Source: Micromonospora wenchangensis (GTDB lineage: Bacteria; Actinomycetota; Actinomycetes; Mycobacteriales; Micromonosporaceae). From it: DNA of 64,000 bases. The stretch covers positions 62,001 to 126,000 of the forward strand of contig NZ_MZMV01000008.1 of NCBI RefSeq assembly GCF_002210435.1, read 5' to 3'. Positions 33,295 to 42,308 of the stretch are shown one piece after another (position 1 is the stretch's first letter; the number at the start of each line of letters is the position of its first letter). A program made the position numbers and the translations under genes. Under the pieces are notes generated by a model. The model saw only the letters and a list, made by a program, of their open reading frames with translations. It had not been told where the DNA came from and did no database searches.

Positions 33295-34422
33295 TCACAG
33301 GGCCAGGCAGGCGCTCGCGATGCTGCCCGCCGGCGGTGGCAGCAGGGTGGACGGGACGCCCTCGGCGGCCAGCGCGATCCGCAGCCGATGCAGGTCGGCA
33401 CCGAAGCGCACCAGGTCGGGCTGGTCGACCGGGGTGGGTGCCGCGCCGAGCACCAGCCCGGTGGCCCCGGCCGGCCATCCGTCGACGGTCGCGGCGAGGC
33501 CGGCACGTACCTCGTCGTCGGTGACGTGGGTGAAGGTGGTGCCGGGAGCGACCACCGTCGCCACGGCGGCGATGGCCCGGTCGACGGCGGCAGGGTCGGC
33601 GGGCGACGCGCCGGGTCCGTCGGCGAGGGTCGCGCCGGCCCGCAGGCCGGCCGCCGTCGCCTCGGCGGTGCCGAGGGAGAACAGGTCCAGGTCGCTCTCC
33701 CGGACCAGGGCCGCCGCGCCGACGCCGTCCTCGGCCGGGCGGGTCGCCGCATGCCCGGCACCGTCGACGGTCGGGGACGGTGCGGGCAGGTAGCCGCGGA
33801 CCACCGCCACCGGCACCTGGTCGCACTTGCCCTTGATCAGTTCACCCGCGCCGGCCAGTTCGTCGACCACCGCCATCTGGGTCAGTTGCAGCTCGTTGCC
33901 GTACGGGTCGACCTCGCCCCGGTGGTCGCGGATCGCGGCCATCCCGGCCACCCCGAGCGCCACGTCGGTCAGCCCGTTGCGCCAGGGCCGGCCCATCGTG
34001 TCGCTGATGATCACCGCGACGTCGATCCGGTAGCGGTCCCGCAGGGCGGCGCGCAGTGCCCGCGCGGACGCGTCCGGGTCGACCGGGAGCAGCACCAGCC
34101 GGGTCTTGTCGACGTTCGAGGCGTCGATCCCGGCGGAGGCCATCACGAAACCGTGGTGGGTCTGCACGATCCGGGTCGGCCCCCGGGTCGCCACCACCCG
34201 GGCGGTCTCGGCGGCGAGCACCTCGTCCCGGGCGGCGAGCCGTTCCGGCCCGTCGGCCGGCACGTCCACCAGCCGCCCCTCCGCCTTCGACACGATCTTG
34301 CTGGTGACCACCAGCACGTCGCCGTCGCGCAGCCACGGCGCGGCGGTGCCGATCAGCACCGCCAGGTCGTCGCCCTCGGTCACGTCGCCGATGCCGGGCA
34401 CCGGCAGGATCTCCAGTCTCAC
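33295..34422 (-). CDS. cofE: Coenzyme F420-0:L-glutamate ligase, CofE/FbiB type without full nitroreductase domain
   Basis: The enzyme adds glutamates to F420-0. The 375-residue product carries the CofE domain over about residues 1-245 (ILPVPGIGDVTEGDDLAVLI, DGDVLVVTSKIVSKAEGR, RIVQTHHGFVMASAGIDASNVD, VIISDTMGRPWRNGLTDVALG). The remaining 130 residues (DRAIAAVATVVAPGTTFTHVTDDEVRAGLA) do not look like the FMN nitroreductase half of mycobacterial FbiB, which is about 200 residues. GTG 34422 overlaps the cofD stop by four bases (GTGA), so the two F420 genes are coupled. It converges on the ArsR-like gene across palindrome A3. Confidence 0.88.
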   Translation of the reverse strand: MRLEILPVPGIGDVTEGDDLAVLIGTAAPWLRDGDVLVVTSKIVSKAEGRLVDVPADGPERLAARDEVLAAETARVVATRGPTRIVQTHHGFVMASAGIDASNVDKTRLVLLPVDPDASARALRAALRDRYRIDVAVIISDTMGRPWRNGLTDVALGVAGMAAIRDHRGEVDPYGNELQLTQMAVVDELAGAGELIKGKCDQVPVAVVRGYLPAPSPTVDGAGHAATRPAEDGVGAAALVRESDLDLFSLGTAEATAAGLRAGATLADGPGASPADPAAVDRAIAAVATVVAPGTTFTHVTDDEVRAGLAATVDGWPAGATGLVLGAAPTPVDQPDLVRFGADLHRLRIALAAEGVPSTLLPPPAGSIASACLAL

Positions 34423-35366
34423 ACCAGCTCCATCGCGGCCCGGACCATCGCCGTGGTCGCCGCCTCGTCGGTCATCCGCAGCGGGACCGCGCGGACGGTC
34501 ACCCCGGGCACCGCCACCCCGTCGTCCTCCGGCGCGACCAGCCAGCCGTCGAGCAGGCCACCCTCGCTGCGCCCGCCGTAGAGCCGGGCCACCCCGGCCG
34601 CGCTGCACTCGACGTCGAGGACCTCCAGGCAGCGGTCGGCCATCCCGCGGACCGGCGCGCCGCCGATGATCGGGGACACCCCGACGACCGGGGCGGGGCC
34701 GGTGGCGACCGCGTCGCGCAGCCCGGGGACCGCCAGCACCGGCGCGATGCTCACCACCGGGTTGCTCGGCGCGACCAGCACCACGTCGGCGGCGGCCAGC
34801 GCCTCGGTCACCCCGGGGGCCGGCTTGGCGGCGTCCGCGCCGACGAAGACGAACCGGTCGGTGGGCACGCCCGCCCGGTACCGGACCCACCACTCCTGGA
34901 AGTGGATGACCCGCCGCTCGCCGTCCAGGTCGACCACCGCGTGCGTCTCAAGCCGGTCGTCGGTGGCCGGCAGCAGCCGTACGCCGGGCTGCCAGCGGGC
35001 GGCGAGCGCCTCGGTGACCTGCGACAGCGGATAGCCGGCGTTGATCATGGTGGTGCGCACCAGGTGGGTGGCGACGTCCTTGTCGCCGAGGTTGAACCAG
35101 CTCGGCTCGGCCCCGTACGCGGCCAGTTCCTGCCTGATCGTCCAGCTCTCGCCGACCCGCCCCCACCCGCGTTCCGGGTCGGCGCCCCCGCCGAGGGTGT
35201 AGAGGACGCTGTCCAGGTCGGGGCAGACCTTGAGGCCGTGCAGGTAGAGGTCGTCGCCGACGTTGACCACGGCGGTCACCTCGGCGCCCACCTCGCGGGC
35301 GTACGCCCGGACGCCGAGCAGGAATCGGGCACCCCCGATTCCGCCGGTCAGAACCACGATGCGCAT
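34419..35366 (-). CDS. cofD: 2-phospho-L-lactate (or enolpyruvyl) transferase of F420 synthesis
   Basis: CofD/FbiA joins the phospho-lactyl or phosphoenolpyruvyl guanosine unit to Fo, giving F420-0 or its dehydro form. The 315-residue product starts RIVVLTGGIGGARFLLG, with the GGxGGA loop that binds the substrate phosphate, then VVNVGDDLYLHGLKVCPDLDSVLYTLGG, WFNLGDKDVATHLVRT and VLVAPSNPVVSIAPVLAVPGL, all family motifs. ATG 35366 is chosen because GGGAGG lies 9 nt upstream; ATG 35375 sits right against that site. It is the first gene of the cofD-cofE pair and is divergent from the proline-rich membrane gene with about 100 bp between starts. Confidence 0.92.
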   Translation of the reverse strand: MRIVVLTGGIGGARFLLGVRAYAREVGAEVTAVVNVGDDLYLHGLKVCPDLDSVLYTLGGGADPERGWGRVGESWTIRQELAAYGAEPSWFNLGDKDVATHLVRTTMINAGYPLSQVTEALAARWQPGVRLLPATDDRLETHAVVDLDGERRVIHFQEWWVRYRAGVPTDRFVFVGADAAKPAPGVTEALAAADVVLVAPSNPVVSIAPVLAVPGLRDAVATGPAPVVGVSPIIGGAPVRGMADRCLEVLDVECSAAGVARLYGGRSEGGLLDGWLVAPEDDGVAVPGVTVRAVPLRMTDEAATTAMVRAAMELV

Positions 35367-35464
35367 GCCGTCCATCCTCCCGTACGGGACGTGTCCCGCC
35401 GCCGGGCGGCCCGGGAGACTAGGCTCACGTCGGCCTCTGTCCGTTTCGCCCCGAGGGAGAGTTC

Positions 35465-36403
35465 GTGACCAGCCCCGCCGAGCCCGCGTCGCACGACGCG
35501 TCGCAGGCCCGCCAGATCACCGCACCCCTGCGCGAACTCGCCGCGCTCGTCCTGCTCGGCGCGAACGCCGTGCTGCTCTTCGTCGGGTTCGTCCGGCTGC
35601 TCGTGCCGACATCGGACTACAGCACCTTCTCGGGGCGGGCGGGCAGCGAGTTCTTCGCCTTCGTCGGCGTCGAGTCGACGGTGCTGCCGCTGCTGGCCGT
35701 GCTGCTGGTCACCCACCTCGCACCGGTGTCCGGCCGGGCCCGGCAGTTCACCCAGATCGCCATCGGCGAGTACGCCTTCGCCGCCCTGTTCGGCGTGTTG
35801 ACCTTCCTGATCTGGCTGGTCGGCCGGCTGGCCGAGGCGGAGGTGCTGGACGCCCTGCTCGGCATGCTGACCCGGGCCGCCTGGTTCGCGCTGTTCGGGG
35901 TGGCCGCCTTCGTGGTCTACCGGATCTGGCGCACCCTTTACCACGTGCCGAAGCCGAAGCCGCAGCCCGGCGTCTACGGGCAGCCCCAGCCCGGCTGGCC
36001 GCAGCAGCAGGGCGGCTACCCGGGTGCCGGCTACCCGGGTCAGCCCGGCACCGGGCAGTACGGCCAGCCCGGCTTCGCCCCGCCGCCGCAGTCGGCCCCG
36101 CCGTTCGGCACCCCGCAGTCGGCTCCGCCGTTCGGCGCTCCCCAGTCGGCCCCGCCGGCCGGTGCCGCTCCCCAGTCGGCCCCGCCGTTCGGTACCCCGC
36201 AGTCGGCTCCGCCGTTCGGTGCGCCGCAGTCCGCCCCGCCGTTCGGTGCCCCGCCGGCCGGGCCGCCGTTCGGGCAGCCCCCGTCGGCCGACCCGACCCA
36301 GGCGATCCCCCGGCAGCCGGGCGAGCCGACCACCGGCACGGCCGACGCCGACGGTGACCGCACGCAGCACTTCCGCCGCGACGACCCGAACGCCCCGCAC
36401 TGA
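35465..36403 (+). CDS. Membrane protein with PQSAPPFG-repeat tail
   Basis: The 312-residue product has four hydrophobic segments (about 23-45, 70-90, 97-120 and 130-155), then a cytoplasmic tail of about 150 residues made of repeats: seven PQSAPPFG-like units with variants, and YGQPQPGWPQQQGGYPG runs. Such proline/glutamine tails occur in many actinobacterial membrane proteins and probably mediate protein contacts. GTG 35465 follows GGGAGAG by about 4 nt, and TAGGCT at about 35419-35424 may be its -10, so unlike its neighbours it has a leader. The function is unknown. It separates the two parts of the F420 gene set. Confidence 0.72.
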   Translation: MTSPAEPASHDASQARQITAPLRELAALVLLGANAVLLFVGFVRLLVPTSDYSTFSGRAGSEFFAFVGVESTVLPLLAVLLVTHLAPVSGRARQFTQIAIGEYAFAALFGVLTFLIWLVGRLAEAEVLDALLGMLTRAAWFALFGVAAFVVYRIWRTLYHVPKPKPQPGVYGQPQPGWPQQQGGYPGAGYPGQPGTGQYGQPGFAPPPQSAPPFGTPQSAPPFGAPQSAPPAGAAPQSAPPFGTPQSAPPFGAPQSAPPFGAPPAGPPFGQPPSADPTQAIPRQPGEPTTGTADADGDRTQHFRRDDPNAPH

Positions 36404-36412
36404 GCCGCCCGG

Positions 36413-36452
36413 TCGGGTCGGCGCGCCGCGGCGCGCGTGCCGACCCGGCCGG
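36413..36452 (+). terminator. Long hairpin after the proline-rich membrane gene
   Basis: A 12-bp stem (CGGGTCGGC with GCCGACCCG, plus three outer pairs including a wobble) surrounds a loop that is itself a GCGCGCC/GGCGCGC palindrome. It starts 10 bp after the TGA and precedes the leaderless fbiC start. Confidence 0.65.
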
Positions 36453-36526
36453 CGCAGCGCCGGGGAGATGTCACACCCGGCTCGCGTGCCTGCCGGATCG
36501 CCGCCGGAAGCGCCTAGGCTGGGCGG

Positions 36527-39049
36527 ATGGTTGACCGCACCGATTCCGGCCCGACCCCGGCGGCGGTACGTCGGGCGCTGCGCCGGGCCGCCACCGGGCG
36601 GGCGCTCGACGTCGACGAGGCCGCCGCGCTGCTGACCGCCCGGGGCCCCGAACTGGACGAACTGCTCCGGATCGCCGGGGAGGTCCGGGACGCCGGGCTG
36701 CGCGACGCCGGCCGGCCGGGCGTGGTGACGTACTCGAAGAAGGTCTTCATCCCGTTGACCCGGCTGTGCCGGGACCGGTGCCACTACTGCACCTTCGCCA
36801 CGGTGCCGCACCGGCTGCCGGCGGCCTTCCTGGAGACCGACGAGGTGCTGGCGATCGCCCGGCAGGGCGCGGCGCTGGGCTGCAAGGAGGCCCTGTTCAC
36901 CCTCGGTGACCGGCCGGAGGAACGTTGGCCGGCGGCCCGCGCCTGGCTGGACGAGCGGGGCTACGACTCCACCGTGGACTACCTGCGCGCCTGCGCGGTG
37001 GCGGTGCTGGAGGAGACCGGCCTGCTGCCGCACCTCAACCCGGGGGTGCTCTCCTGGTCGGAGCTGCAACGGCTCAAGCCGGTCGCGCCGAGCATGGGGA
37101 TGATGCTGGAGACCACGGCGACCCGGCTCTGGTCGGAGCCGGGCGGCCCGCACTTCGGCTCGCCCGACAAGGAGCCGGCGGTGCGGCTGCGGGTGCTCGA
37201 CGACGCCGGCCGGGTGGGGGTGCCGTTCACCACGGGCATCCTGATCGGCATCGGCGAGACCCCCGCCGAGCGGGTCGACGCGCTGTTCGCGATCCGCCGG
37301 GCGCACCGGGAGTACGGCCACCTCCAGGAGGTGATCGTGCAGAACTTCCGGGCCAAGCCGGACACGGCGATGGGCGGCCTGCCCGACGCCGAGCTGCACG
37401 ACTTGGCGGCCACCGTGGCGGTGGCCCGGCTGCTGCTCGGCCCGAAGGCCCGGCTCCAGGCCCCGCCCAACCTGATCGAGGACGAGTACGACCTGCTGCT
37501 GCGGGCCGGCATCGACGACTGGGGCGGCGTCTCCCCGCTCACCCCGGACCACGTCAACCCGGAGCGGCCCTGGCCGCAGCTCGACGAGCTGGCCCGGCAG
37601 ACCGAGAAGTCCGGCTTCACGCTGCGCGAGCGGCTGACCATCTACCCGGAGTACGTCCGGGCGGGCGACCCGTGGCTCGACCCCCGGCTGTCGCCGCACG
37701 TCGGCGCGCTCGCCGACCCGGCGACCGGGCTGGCCGTCGAGGTGGCCCGGCCGGTGGGCCGCCCGTGGCAGGAGCCGGAGGAGGTGTTCGGCGGCGGCCG
37801 GGTCGATCTGCACGCCACCATCGACACCGCCGGCCGCACCGACGACCGGCGGGGCGACTTCGACAGCGTCTACGGCGACTGGGCGGAGGTCGCCGGCAAG
37901 GTGAGCCCGGCGGCGTCGGGCGGACCGGTGCCGGGTGCCGACGGCGACCTGCGGGCGGGGCTGCGGCTGGCGGCCGACGATCCGGCGGCGCTGCTGGAGC
38001 CCCGGCACGCCGACGCGGCGCTGGCCCTGTTCGGCGCGGACGGTCCGGCCCTGGACGAGCTGTGCCGGCTCGCCGACGACGTGCGCCGGGACACCGTCGG
38101 CGACGACGTCACCTACGTGGTCAACCGCAACATCAACTTCAGCAACGTCTGCTATGTGGGCTGCCGGTTCTGCGCGTTCGCCCAGCGGGAGCGGGACGCC
38201 GACGCGTTCCGGCTGTCGGTGGAGCAGGTGGCCGACCGGGCCGAGGAGGCGTGGGCGGCCGGTGCCGGCGAGGTCTGCCTTCAGGGCGGCATCGACCCGA
38301 AGCTGCCGGTGACCGGGTACGCCGACATCGTCCGGGCGATCAAGGCCCGGGTGCCCGGGATGCACGTGCACGCGTTCTCGCCGATGGAGATCGTCACCGC
38401 CGCCGCCAAGGCCGGCGTGCCGGTGCGGGAGTGGCTGTCGATGCTGCGCGAGGCCGGCCTGGACACCATTCCGGGCACCGCCGCCGAGATCCTCGACGAC
38501 GACGTGCGCTGGGTGCTCACCAAGGGCAAACTGCCGGCCGCCGCCTGGGTCGAGGTGGTCTCCACCGCCCACGAGCTGGGCATCCGCTCCAGCTCCACGA
38601 TGATGTACGGCCACGTCGACCACCCCGGGCAGTGGCTGGCGCACTTCCGGGTGCTGGCCGGCGTGCAGGACCGTACCGGCGGGTTCACCGAGTTCGTGGC
38701 GCTGCCGTTCGTGCACACCAACGCGCCTATCTACCTGGCCGGCATCGCCCGGCCCGGCCCGACCTGGCGGGAGAACCGGGTGGTGCACGCGATGTCCCGG
38801 CTGCTGCTGCACGGCCGGATCGACAACATCCAGTGCTCCTGGGTGAAGCTCGGCGACGAGGGCACCGTGGCGATGTTGCGGGGCGGCTGCAACGACCTGG
38901 GCGGCACCCTGATGGAGGAGACCATCTCCCGGATGGCGGGTTCGGGCAACGGATCGGCGCGTACCGAGGAGCAGTTGCGGGCGATCGCCGCCGCCGCCGG
39001 ACGGCCGGCGCGCAAACGGACGACCGCGTACGGTCATCCGTCACGATGA
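36527..39049 (+). CDS. fbiC: 7,8-didemethyl-8-hydroxy-5-deazariboflavin (Fo) synthase, CofG-CofH fusion
   Basis: FbiC makes Fo, the chromophore of F420, from tyrosine and a ribityl pyrimidine with two radical SAM halves. The 840-residue product has the CofG half with Cys81, Cys85 and Cys88 (CRDRCHYC) and the CofH half with Cys542, Cys546 and Cys549 (CYVGCRFC), each holding a 4Fe-4S cluster and SAM. The length matches the actinobacterial fusion. ATG 36527 lies 6 nt after TAGGCT (36515-36520), so it is very probably leaderless. With cofD and cofE it gives three of the four core steps in one locus; the guanylyltransferase gene (fbiD/cofC) is not in the window. Confidence 0.95.
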   Translation: MVDRTDSGPTPAAVRRALRRAATGRALDVDEAAALLTARGPELDELLRIAGEVRDAGLRDAGRPGVVTYSKKVFIPLTRLCRDRCHYCTFATVPHRLPAAFLETDEVLAIARQGAALGCKEALFTLGDRPEERWPAARAWLDERGYDSTVDYLRACAVAVLEETGLLPHLNPGVLSWSELQRLKPVAPSMGMMLETTATRLWSEPGGPHFGSPDKEPAVRLRVLDDAGRVGVPFTTGILIGIGETPAERVDALFAIRRAHREYGHLQEVIVQNFRAKPDTAMGGLPDAELHDLAATVAVARLLLGPKARLQAPPNLIEDEYDLLLRAGIDDWGGVSPLTPDHVNPERPWPQLDELARQTEKSGFTLRERLTIYPEYVRAGDPWLDPRLSPHVGALADPATGLAVEVARPVGRPWQEPEEVFGGGRVDLHATIDTAGRTDDRRGDFDSVYGDWAEVAGKVSPAASGGPVPGADGDLRAGLRLAADDPAALLEPRHADAALALFGADGPALDELCRLADDVRRDTVGDDVTYVVNRNINFSNVCYVGCRFCAFAQRERDADAFRLSVEQVADRAEEAWAAGAGEVCLQGGIDPKLPVTGYADIVRAIKARVPGMHVHAFSPMEIVTAAAKAGVPVREWLSMLREAGLDTIPGTAAEILDDDVRWVLTKGKLPAAAWVEVVSTAHELGIRSSSTMMYGHVDHPGQWLAHFRVLAGVQDRTGGFTEFVALPFVHTNAPIYLAGIARPGPTWRENRVVHAMSRLLLHGRIDNIQCSWVKLGDEGTVAMLRGGCNDLGGTLMEETISRMAGSGNGSARTEEQLRAIAAAAGRPARKRTTAYGHPSR

Positions 39050-39175
39050 CATCGAACCTTTCGCGCGTGCGGGCCGTACCAGTGTTCGCCGGCGGCGGTT
39101 GAGGCGAGGGCCGCCGCCGGCAACCTCGCGCTCCACACCGCGCGCGCTCACGCGCCGCCGGAGGAAAGGTTCCCC

Positions 39176-39454
39176 ATGACGAGTGAAGTGCGGAAGCGTT
39201 CCTGGCCGCGACTGACCCGCCGGCAGACACTGACCGCCGCGGCGAGCGCCACGCTGGGTGCGGCGGCCCTGACGGTCACCGGTGTGTCGGTGGCGCAGAA
39301 CTCCCCGGCGGCGGCCGGCGCGGACGGCCCGATCGTGGTCCACCTGCGGGACGCCAGGTCCGGGACGATGGACGTCTTCGTCGGTTCGTCCCGGATCGAG
39401 GTACGCGACCGGGGGCTGGCCGACCGGCTGCGCCGCGCCGCCGGGCGCGGCTGA
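39176..39454 (+). CDS. Small Tat-type exported protein
   Basis: The 92-residue product opens with a twin-arginine signal: TRRQTLTAAASATLGAAALTVTGVSVA with cleavage near residue 38-45 (AQNSPAAAGA). The mature part is only about 50 residues (GPIVVHLRDARSGTMDVFVGSSRIEVRDRGLADRLRRAAG). A Tat signal on so small a protein suggests export folded, bound to a cofactor, or hitch-hiking with a partner. A GGAGGAAAGG ribosome site precedes ATG 39176. It is followed after 197 bp by the DUF4331 gene. I recognise no family with certainty, although similar small Tat proteins accompany secreted oxidoreductases. Confidence 0.7.
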   Translation: MTSEVRKRSWPRLTRRQTLTAAASATLGAAALTVTGVSVAQNSPAAAGADGPIVVHLRDARSGTMDVFVGSSRIEVRDRGLADRLRRAAGRG

Positions 39455-39651
39455 CCTGTCCGTCGGGCTGGGCTGACCTGTCCGTCGTCCGGGCGGGCCG
39501 CCCCGACCGCTGTCAGCGGGTGGCCTGACCCGCCCGCTTCCGTCGCGCGGCGTCGACCGGCCGCGTTCCTTCCCCTCCACCGCCAGGCGCAGGTTCCGCG
39601 CCCGGTCCGTCATGCCCTGATTCCTCATGATCCCGCAAAGGTTGGTCCGCC

Positions 39652-41049
39652 ATGTCGTCCCACCGCGAAGCACCGGAAATAAGCAAGGACCCGGTCGCCG
39701 ACAGTTCCGACCTCTACGCCTTCGTCAGCCCCGACCGGCCCGACTCGGTGACGTTGATCGCCAACTACGTGCCGTTGCAGCTCCCCTCGGGCGGCCCGAA
39801 CTTCTTCGAGTTCGGCGACGACGTGCGGTACGAGATCCATATCGACAACGACGGTGACGGCCATCCCGACGTGACCTACCGGTTCGAATTCCGTACCGAG
39901 ATCACGAACCAGAACAGTTTTCTCTACAACACCGGCCCGATCGACTCGCTGGACAGCAAGAACTGGAACCGGCGGCAGTTCTACAAGCTGACCCGGGTCA
40001 CCGACGGCAAGGAGCACGTGCTCGCGCACAAGCTGCCCTGCCCGCCGTGCAACGTCGGGCCGCTGTCCATCCCCAAGTACAACGACCTGGTCCGGCAGGC
40101 GACGTTCAAGCTGTCGACGGGGGAGAAGGTGTTCGCCGGGCAGCGTGCGGACGGCTTCTTCGTCGACCTGGGCGCGATCTTCGACCTGGGCACGCTGCGG
40201 CCGTTCCAGCAGTTGCACGTGGCCGGCAAGAAGCTGTTCAAGGCCGAGGGTGAGCCGGTCAACGCGGTGGACCGGATGAACGTGCACAGCATCGCGGTGC
40301 AGGTGCCGCTGAGCAAGGTGCGCCGCCGGGCCAACCGGTACGGCGTGGGTGACCGGGCCTCGACGATCGGGGTGTGGACGACCGCCTCCCGGCAGCAGGT
40401 GAGGGTGCTCGGCGACAAGGTCGCGGCGGACGCGGCGGTCGGCCCGTGGACCCAGGTGTCCCGGCTGGGCAATCCGCTGTTCAACGAGGTCATCGTGCCG
40501 ATGTCCAAGAAGGACCTGTGGAACACGTTGCCCCCGACCGAGGACAAACGGTTCGCCCGGTTCGTCGAGCAGCCGGAGCTGGCGGCGCTGCTGCCGGTGC
40601 TCTACCCGGGGGTGTTCCCCAACCTGGACGCGTTGAACAAGTCCAAGAAGCCCCGGGCCGACCTGCTCGCCATCCTGTTGACCGGCATCCCGTCCGGGCT
40701 GATCGACGGCTTCACCAACCTCACCGGGGACGTGCAGGCCGACATGCTGCGGTTGAACACCGCGATCAGGCCGAGCAGCAAGCCGAACCAGTTCGGTCTG
40801 CTCGGTGGGGACCTGGCCGGGTTCCCCAACGGCCGCCGGGTCGTCGACGACGTGGTGAGCATCGCGCTGCGGGCGGTGGCCGGGGTGACCGTGCCGCTGG
40901 TGGACAAGAAGTTCAAGCCGGACGCGGCGGCCGGCGCGGTGACCCCCGGGTTGAGCGCCGCCGACGTGACCGCGCCGTTCCTGCGGGACTTCCCCTTCCT
41001 CGGTACGCCGTACGACGGGTTCAACAACCCGCCCGCGGCGAACTCCTGA
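39652..41049 (+). CDS. DUF4331 family protein
   Basis: The 465-residue product begins SSHREAPEISKDPVADSSDLYAFVSPDRPDSVTLIANYVPLQ, the hallmark of DUF4331, and later has KNVGPLSIPKYNDL-like and FFVDLGAIFDLG segments. Family members are beta-rich and often exported, but this one has no visible signal peptide. The role is unknown. It lies between a Tat-exported small protein and a protein with a native hexahistidine stretch, only 16 bp from the latter, so these form a probable operon. The 197-bp gap upstream holds GC-rich sequence and no gene; a promoter was not identified. Confidence 0.85.
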   Translation: MSSHREAPEISKDPVADSSDLYAFVSPDRPDSVTLIANYVPLQLPSGGPNFFEFGDDVRYEIHIDNDGDGHPDVTYRFEFRTEITNQNSFLYNTGPIDSLDSKNWNRRQFYKLTRVTDGKEHVLAHKLPCPPCNVGPLSIPKYNDLVRQATFKLSTGEKVFAGQRADGFFVDLGAIFDLGTLRPFQQLHVAGKKLFKAEGEPVNAVDRMNVHSIAVQVPLSKVRRRANRYGVGDRASTIGVWTTASRQQVRVLGDKVAADAAVGPWTQVSRLGNPLFNEVIVPMSKKDLWNTLPPTEDKRFARFVEQPELAALLPVLYPGVFPNLDALNKSKKPRADLLAILLTGIPSGLIDGFTNLTGDVQADMLRLNTAIRPSSKPNQFGLLGGDLAGFPNGRRVVDDVVSIALRAVAGVTVPLVDKKFKPDAAAGAVTPGLSAADVTAPFLRDFPFLGTPYDGFNNPPAANS

Positions 41050-41065
41050 GCGGACGGAGCGCGGC

Positions 41066-41416
41066 GTGAACGGACACCACCACCATCACCACCAGTACGG
41101 GCCGACGGAGAGTGGCACGGTGATGCTCGACGTCGGCGGGGAGATGGGTGCCCTGATCATCTACACCGGACGTGACCTGCACGGTCGGGAGATCGAGATC
41201 AGCCGGGTCGACCAGGACGGCGCGGTGCGGACGCACTCCGCCGTCCGGGAGCGGATCGTCCGGGACGGGGTGTTCCACAGTGCCGTCTACCCGGATCTGA
41301 CGGCGGGTCTCTATACCGTCTGGTGGGATGAGGAGACACCCGCCGGAACGATCTCCGTCAACGGTGGGGCGATCGCCGAATTCGTCTGGCCGAGCAGCCC
41401 ACCCCGGTCGACCTGA
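41066..41416 (+). CDS. Small beta-rich protein with native N-terminal His6 stretch
   Basis: The 116-residue product begins MNGHHHHHHQYGP, six consecutive histidines encoded by mixed CAC/CAT codons. A compact domain follows (VMLDVGGEMGALIIYTGRDLHGREIEISRVDQDGAVRTHSAVRERIVRDGVFHSAVYPDLTAGLYTVWW), which looks like a small beta-sandwich with a conserved R-T-H-S-A-V-R-E-R core. It follows DUF4331 by 16 bp and is probably co-translated. The histidines could bind nickel, zinc or copper. The function is unknown; the core resembles a domain I have seen in other actinobacteria beside exported enzymes. GTG 41066 is the only reasonable start. Confidence 0.72.
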   Translation: MNGHHHHHHQYGPTESGTVMLDVGGEMGALIIYTGRDLHGREIEISRVDQDGAVRTHSAVRERIVRDGVFHSAVYPDLTAGLYTVWWDEETPAGTISVNGGAIAEFVWPSSPPRST

Positions 41417-41747
41417 GCGCCGTTGCAGGCGTCCCGACCCGAGCGCCCCGTCCACGATGTGGACGGGGCGCTGTCGTCATTTACGGGTGAACGGGCGGTC
41501 CGGGGCCAACCGCGTTAACCTGTCCCCCACCATGCTCATGATCTTGGCGAGACGGTCGGACGGAGCGTCCGGCGGCGTTCCCGGGTGTCGTCCGGGGCGG
41601 CGACGCCACGGCAGAAATCTGGGGCAACTCGCCGGAGAGGGCGTTACTCGCCCGGGGTCTGAATCGATAGGGCAGGTTGCGAGGGCCGGGTGGTCCGGTG
41701 ACCGTCCGGCGACGTGTCGGGAGGGCGACTCCATTATCAAGTTCGGC
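41417..41747. other. Non-coding region upstream of the whiB promoter
   Basis: This stretch begins with a hairpin-like GCGCCCCGTCC/GGACGGGGCGC pair (41439-41471), a likely terminator of the His6 gene. The rest holds no family-like frame. An open frame from 41531 to 41813 crosses the whiB promoter and is not supported. Confidence 0.55.
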
Positions 41748-41777
41748 TTGACGGCGCACGCATTACACGCGTGTAAT
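41748..41777 (+). promoter_or_regulatory. whiB promoter with 16-bp palindrome over the -10
   Basis: TTGACG (41748-41753) and TGTAAT (41772-41777), spaced 18 bp, match -35 and -10 consensus well. The -10 is the right end of a perfect palindrome, ATTACACGCGTGTAAT (41762-41777). A repressor bound there would block polymerase. The transcript would have a leader of about 110 nt before the start at 41892. Confidence 0.6.
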
Positions 41778-41891
41778 TTCGATGGGGTTGTTCGCGCGGA
41801 ACGCAACAAATAGGGACCGGACGGACAAGCACGCCTTTCGCGTGGGGGGTTGCAGCGGCGGTGACGTCGGTGCGCGACAAGGAGGCATCTG

Positions 41892-42149
41892 ATGGACGGC
41901 CAGCTTGAGGTGGCCGACCTGCTCGGAAACGCGCCGGAGTGGCAGGAGCGGGCACTGTGCTCGCAGACCGACCCGGAAGCGTTCTTCCCCGAGAAGGGCG
42001 GCTCGACCCGCGAGGCGAAGCGGATCTGTTCGCGGTGCGAGGTCAAGACGGAATGCCTCGAATACGCTCTCGGGCACGACGAGCGGTTCGGGATCTGGGG
42101 TGGGCTCTCCGAGCGGGAGCGGCGCAAGCTCAAGCGGCGGGCCGCCTGA
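41892..42149 (+). CDS. whiB: WhiB-family iron-sulfur transcription factor (WhiB/WhiB2 type)
   Basis: The 85-residue protein has the four conserved cysteines that hold a 4Fe-4S cluster (Cys23, Cys46, Cys49, Cys55), the turn motif GIWGGLSERERR (about 67-78) and a basic tail KLKRRAA for DNA binding. WhiB2 proteins act with the principal sigma factor in cell division and sporulation. Its neighbours, a zincin-like gene and a DUF3499 gene, are those of mycobacterial whiB2 (from memory), which supports orthology to WhiB/WhmD. An AAGGAGG ribosome site precedes ATG 41892. The promoter overlaps a perfect palindrome, so it is probably tightly repressed or activated at one stage. Confidence 0.93.
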   Translation: MDGQLEVADLLGNAPEWQERALCSQTDPEAFFPEKGGSTREAKRICSRCEVKTECLEYALGHDERFGIWGGLSERERRKLKRRAA

Positions 42150-42308
42150 GCCGACGGGTCGGGCCGGGGCGGTGGGGGCCGCCCGGCTCACGCCCGACGG
42201 GGTCGCGGGGGGTGACCGACGTCGGGCCGGTGGCCGGTCACCGGAAGTGCCGGCCGCGTCCACGGGGGAGCTACCGGTCGGCGGACCGGGGCACGGTCGG
42301 CCCGGCGG

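Noticed and set aside
35348..39037. A 1229-codon minus-strand frame opposite fbiC
   Set aside because: fbiC on the plus strand has complete radical-SAM motifs; the opposite frame has repetitive Gly/Arg/Val content with no domain.
41531..41813. A 94-codon ATG frame upstream of whiB, preceded by TTAACCT
   Set aside because: It runs across the -35, -10 and palindrome of the whiB promoter, has no ribosome site and its protein shows no domain-like pattern.
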